DNA of 64,000 nt. It comes from Panonychus citri (taxonomy: Eukaryota > Arthropoda > Arachnida > Trombidiformes > Tetranychidae). Shown here one piece after another: positions 45,755-57,647 of the stretch. A program made the translations under genes and the position numbers. The DNA lies in NCBI RefSeq assembly GCF_014898815.1, contig NW_026515541.1, positions 620,001-684,000 on the forward strand. Direction: 5' to 3'. Each line of letters begins with the position of its first letter. Positions within the stretch are counted from its first letter, which is position 1. The notes under the pieces are model-generated. The model saw only the letters and a list, made by a program, of their open reading frames with translations, did not search any database and had not been told where the DNA came from.

Positions 45755-45975
45755 GGTTAACATCGTGGATCAAGTACTTTTTTCGTTTGATCAACAGTTT
45801 AGCTGGAATGATAGAATGGCCTTTGATCTTCAAGAGTTAATAGCTCCAAAACTACAATACTTGGATACTTATACATGTATGTATATTAGTTAAATCGTCG
45901 TCATTTAACCAAGACTATGAAGAATCACCAATTTTTGGCCTTAAAAATCGACCACTTTTGCTATAAATATCTAAT
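45755..45975 (+). pseudogene. Unknown conserved coding fragment, copy 2
   Basis: Frame VNIVDQVLFSFDQQFSWNDR then MAFDLQELIAPKLQYLDTY, and a further open piece SSSFNQDYEESPIFGLKNRP ending in TAA. Pair of 27820-28030. Gene not recognised. Confidence 0.5.
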
Positions 45976-46119
45976 AATTAGCTTAACTCAAAACTAAAAT
46001 TTGGTTTACATTCTCCTTAATTACAATTGCAATATCTTTTGGTTTAGCACAAGTTGAAAAATCAATTGCTGATATCTAAAATTTTCACGTTGTTTAAGTC
46101 TAGATAATTGCTCTTGTCT

Positions 46120-46262
46120 AAAATAAATAATCAATTTGCATTGAGGCTCCAAAGAAAATTGACAATATCAATTAGCACCAATTGAGCAAATATGCTTGAG
46201 ACACGTATGATCCTTGGTGAATTCTGGTTCTTGACATTTACGCTTCTGTGTCGATTTTATTT
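46120..46262 (+). promoter_or_regulatory. SSP upstream block, copy 6, core partly deleted
   Basis: Lacks the AGAGGCGCTCGGTTATAAAC segment (GGTTC joined directly to TTGACATTT). The gene behind it (SSP8) is dead. Confidence 0.6.
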
Positions 46263-46448
46263 ACAATTAAATCATTTCCAACGCTGATGAAAAATAATCA
46301 AACGATTAATTAGCCTTAGGTTAATATGATTGATAGTTGAATTAACGAAATTAAATTTAAAATAAAAGTTTTTCTTACAGTTAATTAATCAAGTTTGGTA
46401 AATACTTTCCTCAGTTACTCTTTTAAATCAGTTAAAACAACAATCACC

Positions 46449-46960
46449 ATGAAAAATGTATTGTATTTGTTACCTTAATTTTCAACTCAGTTTCTTTAAT
46501 TAATTGTGATGAAAAATTGACATTTTCTAGGAAGTATTGCTCATTTGAAATGGACTTTAGTACTACGGGAACCTATGAAAAACTGATTGAAAATTTTGAG
46601 GCTTGTCTGGTTAGTAGCAATCACGACAAATTGTGAAAACTAACTAATCATCATAATTGTTAGAAGATTGATTTCTCTCATAATGAGTAAAATTCTGTGA
46701 TGAAATATCAAAAACGCAGTACAAATGATGAAGTAATTAAGTCTTGTCTGATCTTGAAGCCTACGCAAAAAAAGTCGAACAGGTAAAGTACAACAATTAA
46801 CTAATTGTCGAGTGAATTGTTGAAGTTTATTTATTGACTAATTGAAATGTTTCTTTAAACAAATAAGGCCGAAAAATGACTCCATCAAATGGGTACTAAT
46901 AAGGATAATCTTGATATGACTGAGTTGAGGATTGAATTAATTGCTAGATGCGGATTTTTG
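46449..46960 (+). pseudogene. SSP8 exons 1-3, frameshifted
   Basis: Exon 1 reads MKNVLYLLP then stop: bases are missing after ATG relative to MIKSIVFV. Exon 2 (about 46665-46782) and exon 3 (about 46868) also carry small deletions. Its last exon is stranded 5.3 kb away at 52231, beyond the copia insertion. Confidence 0.8.
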
Positions 46961-47305
46961 CTTACAATTTATTTAATCACAAACATCACAAACAATTATT
47001 ACGATTCACGATTTTTCGCATGAAGATATAAGAAAAACTAGGAGCCGTACAGACATGGAAAAAATATCAACAGAAAGAAGACAAAAATCTTCAACAACAA
47101 AAAATAAAATCAATGTCATAGGTGGTCAGGGTCAAAAGTTATTAATTAATGAAAAAAAGGGGCGTTAAATTGACCAAATTAAAATGTTAATTAGATTAAT
47201 AAGAGGATTAGATAGAAATGAAAGAGAAACGGGGAAGAGAGAGAAGGGATGAATTATGACGTTCGGGGCAATGAAGGGGAAGTGAAAATAAAGAGCATCA
47301 TATGA
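46961..47305. other. Unclassified DNA left of the copia element
   Basis: Purine-rich on the plus strand, no gene; it and 51993-52200 were inserted in the last SSP8 intron before or with the retrotransposon. Confidence 0.4.
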
Positions 47306-47734
47306 GTTGATAAATAGTAACTCAGAACACAATTAAACTCAGTTAGTTAGATAATTTTATTTGTAAAATTGTAATGATGATTAGATGAAAGTAAAATGAT
47401 TAACTTAACTTAAATTGTTAATCGATTGGGTTTTTATATCAGTAAGATTATATAAAGACAAACATGACAATTAGTAAATTGTATCCCAATTAAGGTTAAA
47501 TTGTTAAAATTAAATTAAACACCAATATCCCATGATAATCCCTTAAGATGACGTTTCTTAAACATTGACTTTCTAAGAAATTCAATACTAAATTATCATG
47601 ACCATTTCCATGAACCAATTCATCCACTTTCTAGGAAAGTCAATAGTAAATTTCAATAGATATTTACATGATAAATTCATTTACTTTCTAGGAAAGTCAA
47701 TTGATAATTTTCATATTAATTGCATATTCTTTTT
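47306..47734 (-). repeat. 3' LTR of the copia element
   Basis: 429 bp; contains repeated short palindromes ACTTTCTAGGAAAGTCAAT (two exact, one variant). Identical to the other LTR apart from AA/GC near its outer end. Confidence 0.93.
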
Positions 47735-47741
47735 CTCCCAC

Positions 47742-50700
47742 TCAATTAATATTAATAATCTTCAATTGCGATCTCAATTTTTCAAATCTTTCTCGTGGTA
47801 ACGATTTTGTCATAACATCGGCAATCATATTCTCAGTTGATAAATAATAAATTGCTATTATTTTATCATTAACTTTTTCTCATATTTTTCTCAACTTTTG
47901 ATAAAATGATATTTAATATCAATGTGTTTATATCGTGATTGAGACACTGGATCTCTTGCCAAGCGATTGCACATTGATTGTCTTCATTTATGACGATTGG
48001 CTTTTCGAAGATAAAACCAAGTTCAGTTAATAAAGATTTTAACCAAATTATTTCTTTTGTACACACAGTCACAGCCACATACTCGGCTTCAGCAGTCGAT
48101 AGCAAAACTGTTGATTGTTTCTTACTACCCCAAACAATTAGATTACCAAAGTTGAAAATAGTTAACCCACTGATACTTTTTCTGTCCATAATACAAGATG
48201 CATAATCAGAATCTGAATAACCAACAACTAGTTGATCATTAGATTTGTCAAACAACAATCCATAATTCATTGTCTCTTTCAAGTATCGATAGATTCGTTT
48301 GACAGCCAAACAATGTTGTCGATTGTAATTAGTCATAAATTGACTAACTACTCCCACTGCGAACGTAATATCTGGTCGAGTACAAGTTGACAAATAAATT
48401 AATGCACCTACAGCACTTGAATAAGGATAACTAATATCAGCATTTATATCAGTTGATTTTGATAATTTAACTGATAAATCCGTTGGAGTTTTACTTGATT
48501 TAGAATCAATCATATTATACTTTTCGAGTATAAATTTGATGTATTTTGATTGATGCATTTTAATTGTTTGTGATTTTTGATCAATATCAAATTCGATTCC
48601 AAGGAAATACTTAAGTTCACCAAGATCTTTCATTTGGAACTTCGTTTTCAATTGTTCCTTGAGAATATTGATCATCTCAATTTTCTTCCCAAATATAAGC
48701 AAATCATCAACATAAATTAATACATAAATTCGTTTAGATTCACTTTCATTGAAATACAGACAATTATCCGATTGAGTTCGTGTAAATCCAAGTTTCGTAA
48801 TAAAATCATTGAACAAATGATTCCAATTTCTTCCTGACTGTTTAAGTCCATACAAACTTCGTTTTAGTTTGCAAACAAGTTCAGGATCATCAACAAAACC
48901 TTCAGGTTGATCCATGTAAATTTCTTCTTCCAATTTACCGTTCAAATAAGCAGTTTTAACATCGAGTTGATGAACAATATAATCAAAATTAACGGTCAAC
49001 GAGATTAATAATCTTAATGTCGCAAATTTTGCAACTGGAGCAAAAGTTTCTTGATAATCTTTACCCTTGACTTGAGTAAACCCTTTTGCTACTAATCTTG
49101 CTTTATATTGCACATCACCTTTTTCATTGCTTTTCATTTTGAATACCCATTTGTTTTTAATAATATTTGTATTCTCAGGTCGTTTGGTTAATATCCAAGT
49201 TCCACTATTAACTAGAGATTGATACTCTTCGTTAATTGCTTTTAACCAATCACCTGAATCATTTGATTCTATTGCCTCTTGATAACTTTCTGGTTCATTG
49301 TTTAAAGTTATCAGTGTTTTCTCATTTGAACTTTCAACTTGAGATAAATCAGTTAAATCATTTTCGATAAGTTCAAATTGATTAATCATTGAATCATTTT
49401 GCTTAATGAGAATTGATTTTTCGTCAAAAATAACGTCTCTCCCATAAATGATTTTGTTATTTGATAAATTGATTAATCGATAACCCTTTTTGTTTACATC
49501 ATATCCAACAAATAGAACTTCGATCGACTTTGGTTCGATCTTGAGATGTTGTTCAGATGGAACACGAACAAAAGCTTTCGATCCAAATATTCTAAGATGT
49601 TGAACATTAGGTTTTCGACCTTTCCACTTTTCGAATGGAGTAACATCACCAATAGCTTTGGATATGCAACGATTTCTTAAATAACCAGCGGTCATAGCTG
49701 CTTCCGCCCAATATTCTAATGGTAGTTCGGCTTGATGTAACATCGAACAAGCCATTTCACGAATAGTTCGTTCGGCTACACCATTTTGTTCATGAGCATA
49801 AGCGATACTAGTTTCATGTTTAGTACCTTTTTCTTTTAAGAAATTCGTAAATTCAGATGATAAATACTCTCGCCCATTATCAGATCTAAAACACTTAATA
49901 TTTTTACCATGGGGAGTCGAAACTTCAGCTTCATATATTTTATATTCATTGAAAATTTCTTTTCTCTCTTTTACTGGAATCACTTTTACCCAATTGGTAA
50001 AATCACCAATAAAAGTTATAAAATAACGACAACCAGAAAAAGATGGTACTCTGATAATCCGCAATACTCCGATATCCGATAATACTCCGCAAATATCTGA
50101 ATGTACCAAGTCCAAAACTGATTCAGTTTTAACCATAGTTCGAGCTGGATACTTGTGCTTGGTCATTTTTCCTTTCAAACAACCTTTACAAATATCAGAC
50201 TTCTCACCTTTAAGGTTAATACCATCGATAATATTTTCTCTAACCATCTTGGTCATATTATCATAATTCAAATGACCATATCGAAGATGCCAAAGATTAA
50301 TATTACCAATTGGAATCGTTTTATCTTCACTTTCGACTTTCTCTTCCTCGATATTTACTAACGAGTAATCTTGATCAATTTGATTAACTCGCAAATAGTA
50401 AAGTTTCACTTTTCGTTCACCAACAACAATCAACTTATTAGCAAGATAAACTTTACATTGTCCATTTTTAAATGTACAAGTAGCTCCATTATCTTCAGCT
50501 TGACCCATGGAAAACAAATTGATTGCTAATTTTGGTACATGGTAAACGTTTTTAAGAATAAATTTAGTCCCAAATTCTGATAAAAGTTCAATATCACCAA
50601 TACCGTTGACATCCATCGATGTACCATCAGCTTGAGTTACACTTTTACCTGGAGTTTCATAATAATTTCTGAACCATTTCTTATTCCAACTCATATGGTT

Positions 50701-51552
50701 AGAAGCTCCTGAGTCAATAACCCAATTGTCAGAATCTTTATCATGACTGACCATTGTAAGTGCATGTTCATTAGTTGGACTTTGTCTCTCAAACTTTTTC
50801 TTGTAATCATTTTTATCTTTTCTATTATTTTTCAAAGTCGGACAGTCTCGTTTATAATGACCTTTTTCTTGACACTCAAAACAAATAACATTTTTCTTGT
50901 TTTTATATTTGAATTTTGTCTTGGTCACCAAAGCTGATTCATGTTCATGAACCGTTTCAATTTTCATGTGATCTTCTTCAATTAATAAACGAGCGATGAG
51001 ATCTTCGAACTTAATAATATCCAATGATACACGAATAGCTGATACAAAATGTTTGTATTCTGATGGTAGCTTACCTAGTAACTCAATTACCTTATCACCA
51101 TCACTTATTGGATCACCAATAGAACCCAATTCAGACCACAAACGCTCTAACTCAGCAATCGAATCAATCAAAGGTTGATTAGACTTAATTTTAAAGTTAG
51201 AAAGTTTTTGCTTAACAATAAATTTCTTTGCTAAGTCTTTTCGCTCGAATGTTCGAACCAATATGTTCCAAACTTCGGCAGCCTTTTCTGCGTGTTTGAT
51301 TAAATAAATATATTTTGAACCAACACAACAGCACAATAATCCAAGAGCTTTTTCGTTATTCCGATTGAATAAATCGATTTTTCTTTGGTCACCTGTATCT
51401 ACAGTCTCATTGACTACATACCAAAGACCTTCTCTTTTCAGGAAGTTCATCATCTTAAATTTCCAAACATCGAAATGTTTACCATTAAAAATATCCACTA
51501 AACACGGAGAGTTTACCAATGAATTACTACCTCTAAGCGTATCTGGACCCAT
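47742..51552 (-). CDS. Copia gag-pol polyprotein (frameshift near C-terminus)
   Basis: Open for 1227 codons from 51552; the ATG overlaps the primer site. Domains in order: gag (FDVWKFKMMNFLKREGLW), zinc knuckle CFECQEKGHYKRDC, protease WVIDSGASNHM, integrase HHCC zinc site and DDE core (SDNGREYL; EQNGVAERTIREM), reverse transcriptase (QLDVKTAYLNG; YVDDLLIFG) and RNase H (GYSDSDYASC; STAEAEYVAV). A one-base loss at about 47960 moves the true end (RDPVSQSRYKHIDIKYHF and ENMIADVMTKSLPRERFEKL, to 47742) into another frame; the open frame itself stops at 47869. A further in-frame stop follows IKS. Most enzymes look intact, the RNase H tail does not. Confidence 0.93.
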
Positions 51553-51557
51553 AACCA

Positions 51558-51986
51558 GTTGATAAATAGTGCCTCAGAACACAATTAAACTCAGTTAGTT
51601 AGATAATTTTATTTGTAAAATTGTAATGATGATTAGATGAAAGTAAAATGATTAACTTAACTTAAATTGTTAATCGATTGGGTTTTTATATCAGTAAGAT
51701 TATATAAAGACAAACATGACAATTAGTAAATTGTATCCCAATTAAGGTTAAATTGTTAAAATTAAATTAAACACCAATATCCCATGATAATCCCTTAAGA
51801 TGACGTTTCTTAAACATTGACTTTCTAAGAAATTCAATACTAAATTATCATGACCATTTCCATGAACCAATTCATCCACTTTCTAGGAAAGTCAATAGTA
51901 AATTTCAATAGATATTTACATGATAAATTCATTTACTTTCTAGGAAAGTCAATTGATAATTTTCATATTAATTGCATATTCTTTTT
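51558..51986 (-). repeat. 5' LTR of the copia element
   Basis: 429 bp, promoter-side LTR for the minus-strand element; outer edge borders ATATGA at 51987. Confidence 0.93.
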
Positions 51987-52230
51987 ATATGAATGTAAGT
52001 TTTTAATTGTATCAACCGCACGCCCTGGGATATTAAACTTCGAGGAGTTAATCAAAGATTTGATTACTTTGTTTAACTTTAGATTCAAATAACGGTTGTT
52101 CCGTTCGACCATATAAAAAGACAGAAAAGATCACAGTCATGAATTCAATTTCTTAAAATTTACTCAGAAAAGCGATCATGTTGCTCGCAGGATTCACCTT
52201 GTTATTAATTAATATATTTTATCCTTTAAT

Positions 52231-52278
52231 GAATGCATAGAAAAGGCTATAGCTTCAATTGTTAGAGATGTTTATTGA
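52231..52278 (+). pseudogene. Stranded last exon of SSP8
   Basis: Reads ECIEKAIASIVRDVY stop, as SSP4 exon 4. The acceptor AG has become AT (CCTTTAAT|GAATGC), so it could not be spliced. It shows where SSP8 ended before the 5.2-kb insertion in its intron. Confidence 0.8.
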
Positions 52279-52790
52279 TGATGGAAAATAAATATCAACA
52301 ATTAACCCTAAATTCTGATGAATATTAAAAGTTGCGAGATATCTAGTTGTTTGATTTTTGATTGTTGATGGATTAGATTATCATTAATTGTTATGATTAA
52401 ACAGGAAACAAATACTGATGAATTATGAACCCAATCAATCAAATTAAATATCATTTGGATCAAATTGTCTGACCACTCATTGGTTATTAGTCTAATTTTT
52501 TCATCAAAGTTCGTAAGTACTTTGGTTAAATTTAATTAACCAGCTAAAAACAAAAATACAATCATAATAACAATTTTTTCCGATGAAAACTTGGAATAGA
52601 AGGTAAAGTCAAACAGCAATTAGATTTGATTTAATAAGAACCAAATTATTTAACAATTATAAAAACATTTGTGATGATTGATTGTTTGATTGAATTAATT
52701 ATGATCTAAGATAATAATGACCAGAGATTAACGATTAACTGTTGATTAGTTAAATCCGGTCAATCGAGTTGAGTGAGAAACAATTGGAAA

Positions 52791-52800
52791 GTATAAATAT
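52791..52800 (+). promoter_or_regulatory. TATA box of hormone gene E
   Basis: GTATAAATAT, about 50-60 bp before the ATG. Confidence 0.6.
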
Positions 52801-52850
52801 TGTTTCGTTAATAGTTAGATGAGCAATTGAATCAAGTAAATCAACTGATC

Positions 52851-53449
52851 ATGTTGGCCAAGTTCATTTTATTAACTTTTCTCATTAATTTCCACCTCGA
52901 TGAAGCTTGTTTCATCACTAATTGTCCACCCGGAGGAAAAAGATCTCATGTTGACATTGACCATATGAGAGAAGTTAGTTAATTGTTTAGTTCAGTTATT
53001 GATTGTAATTTCTCATTTTTTCATTCAATTATTTCAACAGTGCCTTCGTTGTGGTCCAGGTAACAAAGGTCATTGTGTCAATTCAAATGTTTGTTGTGGT
53101 TTAGACTTTGGGTGTTTAATCAACAATCACTATTCAGCTCCATGTAGAGCTGAAAATTTCATTCCAATTCCATGTAAAGTCCCTGGTAAACTCTGTTCGT
53201 CAGGCCAAGGAGTCTGTGTTTCCAACGGGATCTGTTGTAGTTCAGGTAAATTGTTACAATTTAAAGTTAATCAACAGAAATTTTCAAATTGAATTTGTTT
53301 TTCCCTCACCCCTCTTGATCATTTTAATTGTTTCCTGAATTTCAGGTGGATGTTTCAATGATTTAACCTGTGAAAATGATACAACAACTAACGATGAATC
53401 CATTCAACGTATCTTTGATTCACAATCTTCGCGTACGATTCAAATTTAA
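52851..53449 (+). CDS. Oxytocin/vasopressin-type (inotocin-like) precursor, copy E, intact
   Basis: Exons 52851-52973, 53041-53245 and 53346-53449; 143 aa. Signal MLAKFILLTFLINFHLDEA, hormone CFITNCPPG, Gly-Lys-Arg, linker SHVDIDHMRE (Val where the others have Gly), then a neurophysin with all 14 Cys. Differences from copy C: CCGLDFGC, SGGCFND and a tail ENDTTTNDE..SSRTIQI. Donor of exon 1 is GTTAGT. A GA microsatellite starts 8 bp after the stop. Confidence 0.94.
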
Positions 53450-53454
53450 TCGTT

Positions 53455-53456
<2 letters not shown>

Positions 53457-53527
<71 letters not shown>
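53457..53527. repeat. GA microsatellite, about 35 repeats
   Basis: Pure (AG)n run directly after hormone gene E. Confidence 0.95.
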
Positions 53528-53530
<3 letters not shown>

Positions 53531-53724
53531 GCCCTTTTCTAAAATAAATATTATAATACAAATGTATTGTAAATGAATTGAGGTTCCAAAGAAACGAGAG
53601 AAGAGAGAGAAAATGATTTTCTGAATGTATTTGATTCCTAATCATTAACAATACAACTCATTTTAAATTATTCCATAAAATTGTTTTGTTGTTTCATTCA
53701 GATAATTGCCCTTTTCCCAACTAA

Positions 53725-53875
53725 ATGTTCAATTTGCATTGATGTTCCACAGAAAATTAACAAAAACAATTAGCACCAATTGATCAAATATGCTCAAGAC
53801 ACGTATGATCCTTGGTGAATTCTGGTTCAGAGGCGTTCGGTTAACATATACACTTCTGTGTCGATCTTGTTTATA
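53725..53875 (+). promoter_or_regulatory. SSP upstream block, copy 7 (shortened)
   Basis: Core with GACACGTATGATCCTTGGTG; the stretch after GCGTTCGGTTA is deleted. 180 bp before the SSP9 ATG. Confidence 0.6.
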
Positions 53876-53978
53876 ATTAAATCATTTTAAATAAAAGTTT
53901 TTAAGCAATCAGTTTTGTTACAATAAGCTAATCTAGTTTAATACATATTAATCTGTCATCAGTTAAATAACTACAATC

Positions 53979-54448
53979 ATGATTAAATTAATTGTCTTCG
54001 TTATCTTAATCTCCAATTCATTTTCGAAAAATGCGAAAAATTCGAAAATATTGCGACAGAATTTAATGAAACTTCAAGATTCTGACAATTGTGATCAAAT
54101 CTTCAGAGATATAAAAGCTTGTAGGGTAAGTATTAATCACGACTAATTGTGACGATTAACTAATCATTGTCTTAATCGCTGAAAGGATTATTTAACCAAA
54201 GAAATTCACACGGACATGTGCCAATTGTTACATGTATCTTTCGTTGAAATTGATGCAGAATTGAAACATCGTCCTGGTACTAAAGCCGGCGAAGAAGAAT
54301 ACGGACAGGTAAAGTAACACAATTAACTAATGTTAAAGTAAATTGTTCAAGATTTGAGACTAATTGAAATGTTTTTTTTTAATTGATTAAGCGAACCGAA
54401 TACTTGGATAAAAATTGTCCGGATGATCTTGGCTGTGAAAAGTCGAAG
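53979..54448 (+). pseudogene. SSP9, last exon deleted
   Basis: Exons 53979-54125, 54186-54308 and 54392-54448 are intact and in phase (signal MIKLIVFVILISNSFS; then DYLTKEIHTDMCQLL; CPDDLGCEKSK). After the third donor the sequence jumps into the hormone-gene upstream region, so exon 4 and its last Cys are missing. Read-through would end after VRINCYT, which could still give a short product. Confidence 0.7.
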
Positions 54449-54632
54449 GTGAGAATTAATTGTTACACTTAGAAGGTTGATTGAATTAATTATGATCTAA
54501 GATAATAATGATCAGAGATTAACGAATAACTTTTGATTAGTTAAATCCGTTTGATCGAGTTGAGTGAGAAACAATTGGAATGTATAAATATTGTTTCGGC
54601 AACAATTAAATGAGCAATTGAATCAAGTAATC

Positions 54633-55022
54633 ATGTTAGTCTCATTTATTTTATTAACTTTCCTCGTTAATTTCCACCTCGATGAAGCTTGTTTCATCAC
54701 TAATTGTCCACCCGGAGGAAAAAGATCTCATGGTGCAATTGACCATATGAGAGAAGTGAGTTAATTGTTTTGTTCTTAATTTTATTTCTAATTGCTTTCA
54801 TTCAATTACTTCAACAGTGTCTTCGTTGTGGTCCAGGTAACAAAGGTCATTGTGTCAATTCAAATGTTTGTTGTGGTTTAGACTTTGGGTGTTTAGTTAA
54901 CAATCAGTATTCGGATCCATGTAGAGTTGAAAACTTCATCCCGATACCATGTAAAGTCCCTGGTAAACTCCGTTCATCAGGTCAAGGAGTCTGTGTTTCC
55001 AATGGGATCTGCTGTAGTTCAG
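54633..55022 (+). pseudogene. Neurohypophysial precursor copy F, exon 3 missing and one Cys lost
   Basis: Exon 1 54633-54755 (MLVSFILLTFLVNFHLDEA, hormone CFITNCPPG intact) and exon 2 54818-55022. In exon 2 Cys of KLCSS is Arg (KLRSS). No exon 3 follows; read-through gives KLFQFKINQQ stop. The hormone could in principle still be produced with a truncated 12-Cys carrier or less. Confidence 0.88.
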
Positions 55023-55322
55023 GTAAATTGTTCCAATTTAAAATTAATCAACAGTAATTTTGAATGTTATTAATAATTTGTGTTTAGGTGATTAACAGTC
55101 AGTGTAACTTTTTACAAATATAAAAAAGCACCTGAATGGTTGATTGTTCAAAAAGAGAATTAAGTTAAATAGTAGTAATCATAATTTACTAATTGCAATC
55201 ATCCCGACCCACAAGGAAGAAACAAAAAAAGAGATGAAAAAAACGGAAACGGAAATGATGAAAACTTTTGTAATAATACTAAGAAAATGAATAACTGATA
55301 AACTGGTGATTACTAAATGATT
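55023..55322. other. Intergenic between hormone copy F and ETS exon
   Basis: AT-rich with a purine-rich stretch at about 55215-55260; ETS 3'UTR expected at the right end. Confidence 0.4.
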
Positions 55323-55921
55323 TCAAGCATAATAAGATCCCAATGAATTGGCTCTATGGTGGTGGTGATGATGTCCGAGGTGTCCAATTGATGCGGTGTA
55401 AAGAGGATTACATGAGTTGGTCGCCGCCGCCGTTGACCAATATGGTGGACCAGTGAACAGTGAAGGATGATGATGATGATGGTGGTGATTTTGATGATGA
55501 TTAACATTTGCATTTCTCGCCGCGGCTCCTGCAGCCAGGTAAGAGTTGAGTTTACTTGCATGAGCGTGATAAGCAGCCGTTGGTGTTAATAAAAGTTCCG
55601 ATTGATACTTGTAGCTGGCGGGTGAAGACTCGGTGGGATTTGGTTGACAGGCTTGAGCCAAACCATGGAAGTCAAATTTGTACGCATACCTTTTACCGTG
55701 AACTTTGGTCATTATATTTTTATCGTAATAATATCGAAGTGCTCGTGAAAGTTTATCGTAATTCATGTTTGGTTTGCTCTTCCGTTCACCCCACCGACGG
55801 GCGACCTCATCCGGATCCGTTAATTTGAACTCTCCATTGTTACCTTCCCAAGCGATACAATTTGAATTGTTGTCCGATAAAAGTTCAAGTAAAAATTGCC
55901 ACAATTGAATTTGTCCACTAC
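55323..55921 (-). CDS. ERG/FLI-type ETS transcription factor, last exon
   Basis: From an acceptor (TTAACAG, minus) at 55921 to TGA at 55323. It opens with SGQIQLWQFLLELLSDNNSN and covers the full ETS winged helix: GERKSKPNMNYDKLSRALRY contains the two DNA-contacting Arg, followed by KRYAYKFDFHG. The C-terminus resembles ERG/FLI1 (YHAH, GPPYW, ending SLGSYYA) with Ala- and His-rich inserts. DNA-binding nuclear regulator at GGAA sites. Earlier exons (PNT domain, if any) are not visible upstream to 57.3 kb. This may be the 3' end of a gene with a long intron, or itself a duplicate. Confidence 0.88.
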
Positions 55922-57249
55922 CTGTTAATTAGATTGACAATGGAAAAGATTAACTGATTGTAACAATTTATAACATGCAATTTGAAAGTAAACTAATTAA
56001 TTTAACTACGTTTGTAAATCTAATTCATGCTAATTGATTAAGACAAAGTCAATTCTGCTCTTGTTTTTATCAATCGATTCATGCAACAATCATACATTGA
56101 TAATTAAAATTAATTGTTTCATATTACCTTGTGATGTGAATCTTGTACTTGCTGAAGATAGGATATTGTATGAATCTAAATTGATTGTGAACAATTAATT
56201 ATGGATCATGATTAAATTTTCCAAGTAAATTGTTTATTGAAAAAAAGAACGAAACAAAATCGATTAGAGAAAAACTTTTCTAATCAACCATTTTCACTTC
56301 TCAATGGGAAACATGATTGAATCACTCGACGTGATGGTCATCTAATTAACTCTCAGCATAAGACCATTGGTCATCTAGGATATAAATGAGTGAGATGATG
56401 ATGGAGATGATAAGATGACCAAAGAAGATTAACTCAAGTGATTCCTCATCAGTTTATCAATTCTCTCCTTCGAATTCAATATCAGATTGGAAAACAATAG
56501 AAAGAAAAAACTTTTTCATGATAATACAAACTCCAAGTTATTGATTAATCTAATTCGAGGATGATTATTGTTATCTGATTGTTTAGACTAAAAAAAGCGA
56601 TTAAATTAATCTTCTCAAGTGATTGATAAAAAACTGATTAAAATTAAATTGTCAACCATAAGTAATGATCTCAATTGATTACAATTTGATATTGAGATTG
56701 AGAAAAACAAATTGACCACCGATTTGATTTGTAAAATTGTAAAACAATTTAAATCTCATCATGAAACAGGTAAATTAAAATTTTTAACAAGTTGATCATG
56801 TAAATTAAATGGTCAATTCATTGGTTAAAACTGATTGAAAAGAAAAGGTAACAATTTGAATCTAAGAATTCATGTTCCATCTTAATTTTTTCAAATCTCA
56901 GTAATTTTATGATAATCATCGTGTTCATTAACATCACTATGATAACATTGAATAATTATGATTAAATTTCATCATGAATCAATCATGTCCATTTTAGATG
57001 TTAAATTTTTCCTCTAACTTGCATGTACATGTTTTAACTATTCTCATATTCTTGTGGTTTCAAGATTATTCATGATTCTACCGGAACTCGATTTGACGTT
57101 GACTTTTGATCATTTGCTGGTGAATTATTCAATAAAATTGTTATGTTGTTTCATTCAGACAATCCCCCTTGTCCCAAATAAATGTTAAATGTTTGCTGTA
57201 TGTTTTTCATTTCTAATCACCAACAAGATAGTTCTAATAGTTGCCCTTG
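55922..57249. other. ETS upstream intron or intergenic
   Basis: No coding exon recognised. 55922-56235 was copied with the ETS fragment at 24333-24742, and 56170-56215 recurs at 33085. Confidence 0.5.
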
Positions 57250-57435
57250 TCTAGAATAAATGTTCTGTTTACATTGAGGTCCCAAAGAAAATCAACAAAA
57301 ACAATTAGAATCAATTGAGTAAATATGCTTAAGACACGTACGATCCTTGGTGAATTCTGGTTCAGAGGCGCTCGGTTATAAACTATTACTTGACATCTAC
57401 ACTTCTATGACATAGAATCTAAGTCGATCTTGTTT
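57250..57435 (+). promoter_or_regulatory. SSP upstream block, copy 8
   Basis: Complete core (GACACGTACGATCCTTGGTG, then AGAGGCGCTCGGTTATAAAC) ending about 210 bp before the SSP10 ATG. Confidence 0.65.
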
Positions 57436-57647
57436 ACAATTGAATCATTTGCAAAGCTAATAGCAAATGATCAATTCAAATGATTAATTAACTTTATACC
57501 AATATGATTGATATTTGATTAAACGAAATTAAATTTAAAATAAAAGTGTTTCTTACACTTAACTAATCTATTAATAGTTTGATAAATACACTACACTACT
57601 GTACTTTCATCAGTTACTCTTTTAAATCAGTTAAAACAACAATCATC

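Larger units (their letters stand above)
47306..51986 (-). mobile_element. Ty1/copia LTR retrotransposon, 4.68 kb
   Basis: Two LTRs of equal length (47306-47734 and 51558-51986) flank one polyprotein gene on the minus strand. Target duplication ATATGA (47300-47305, 51987-51992; 5 bp is usual for copia, the extra base may be chance). Next to the 5' LTR the sequence TGGTTATGGGTCCAG is the copia-type primer site for half-tRNA-iMet. A purine tract GTGGGAGAAAAAG precedes the 3' LTR. The LTRs differ at only about two positions, so insertion was recent. Confidence 0.95.

Noticed and set aside
47598..47801. ORFs in the copia LTRs (also 51850-52092)
   Set aside because: They are chance translations of the LTR, produced twice because the LTR is repeated; MTISMNQFIHFLGKSI reads from the palindromic mini-repeats.
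55313..55561. Second frame over the ETS His-rich tail
   Set aside because: CAT/CAC repeats leave several frames open; only the ETS frame has a domain.
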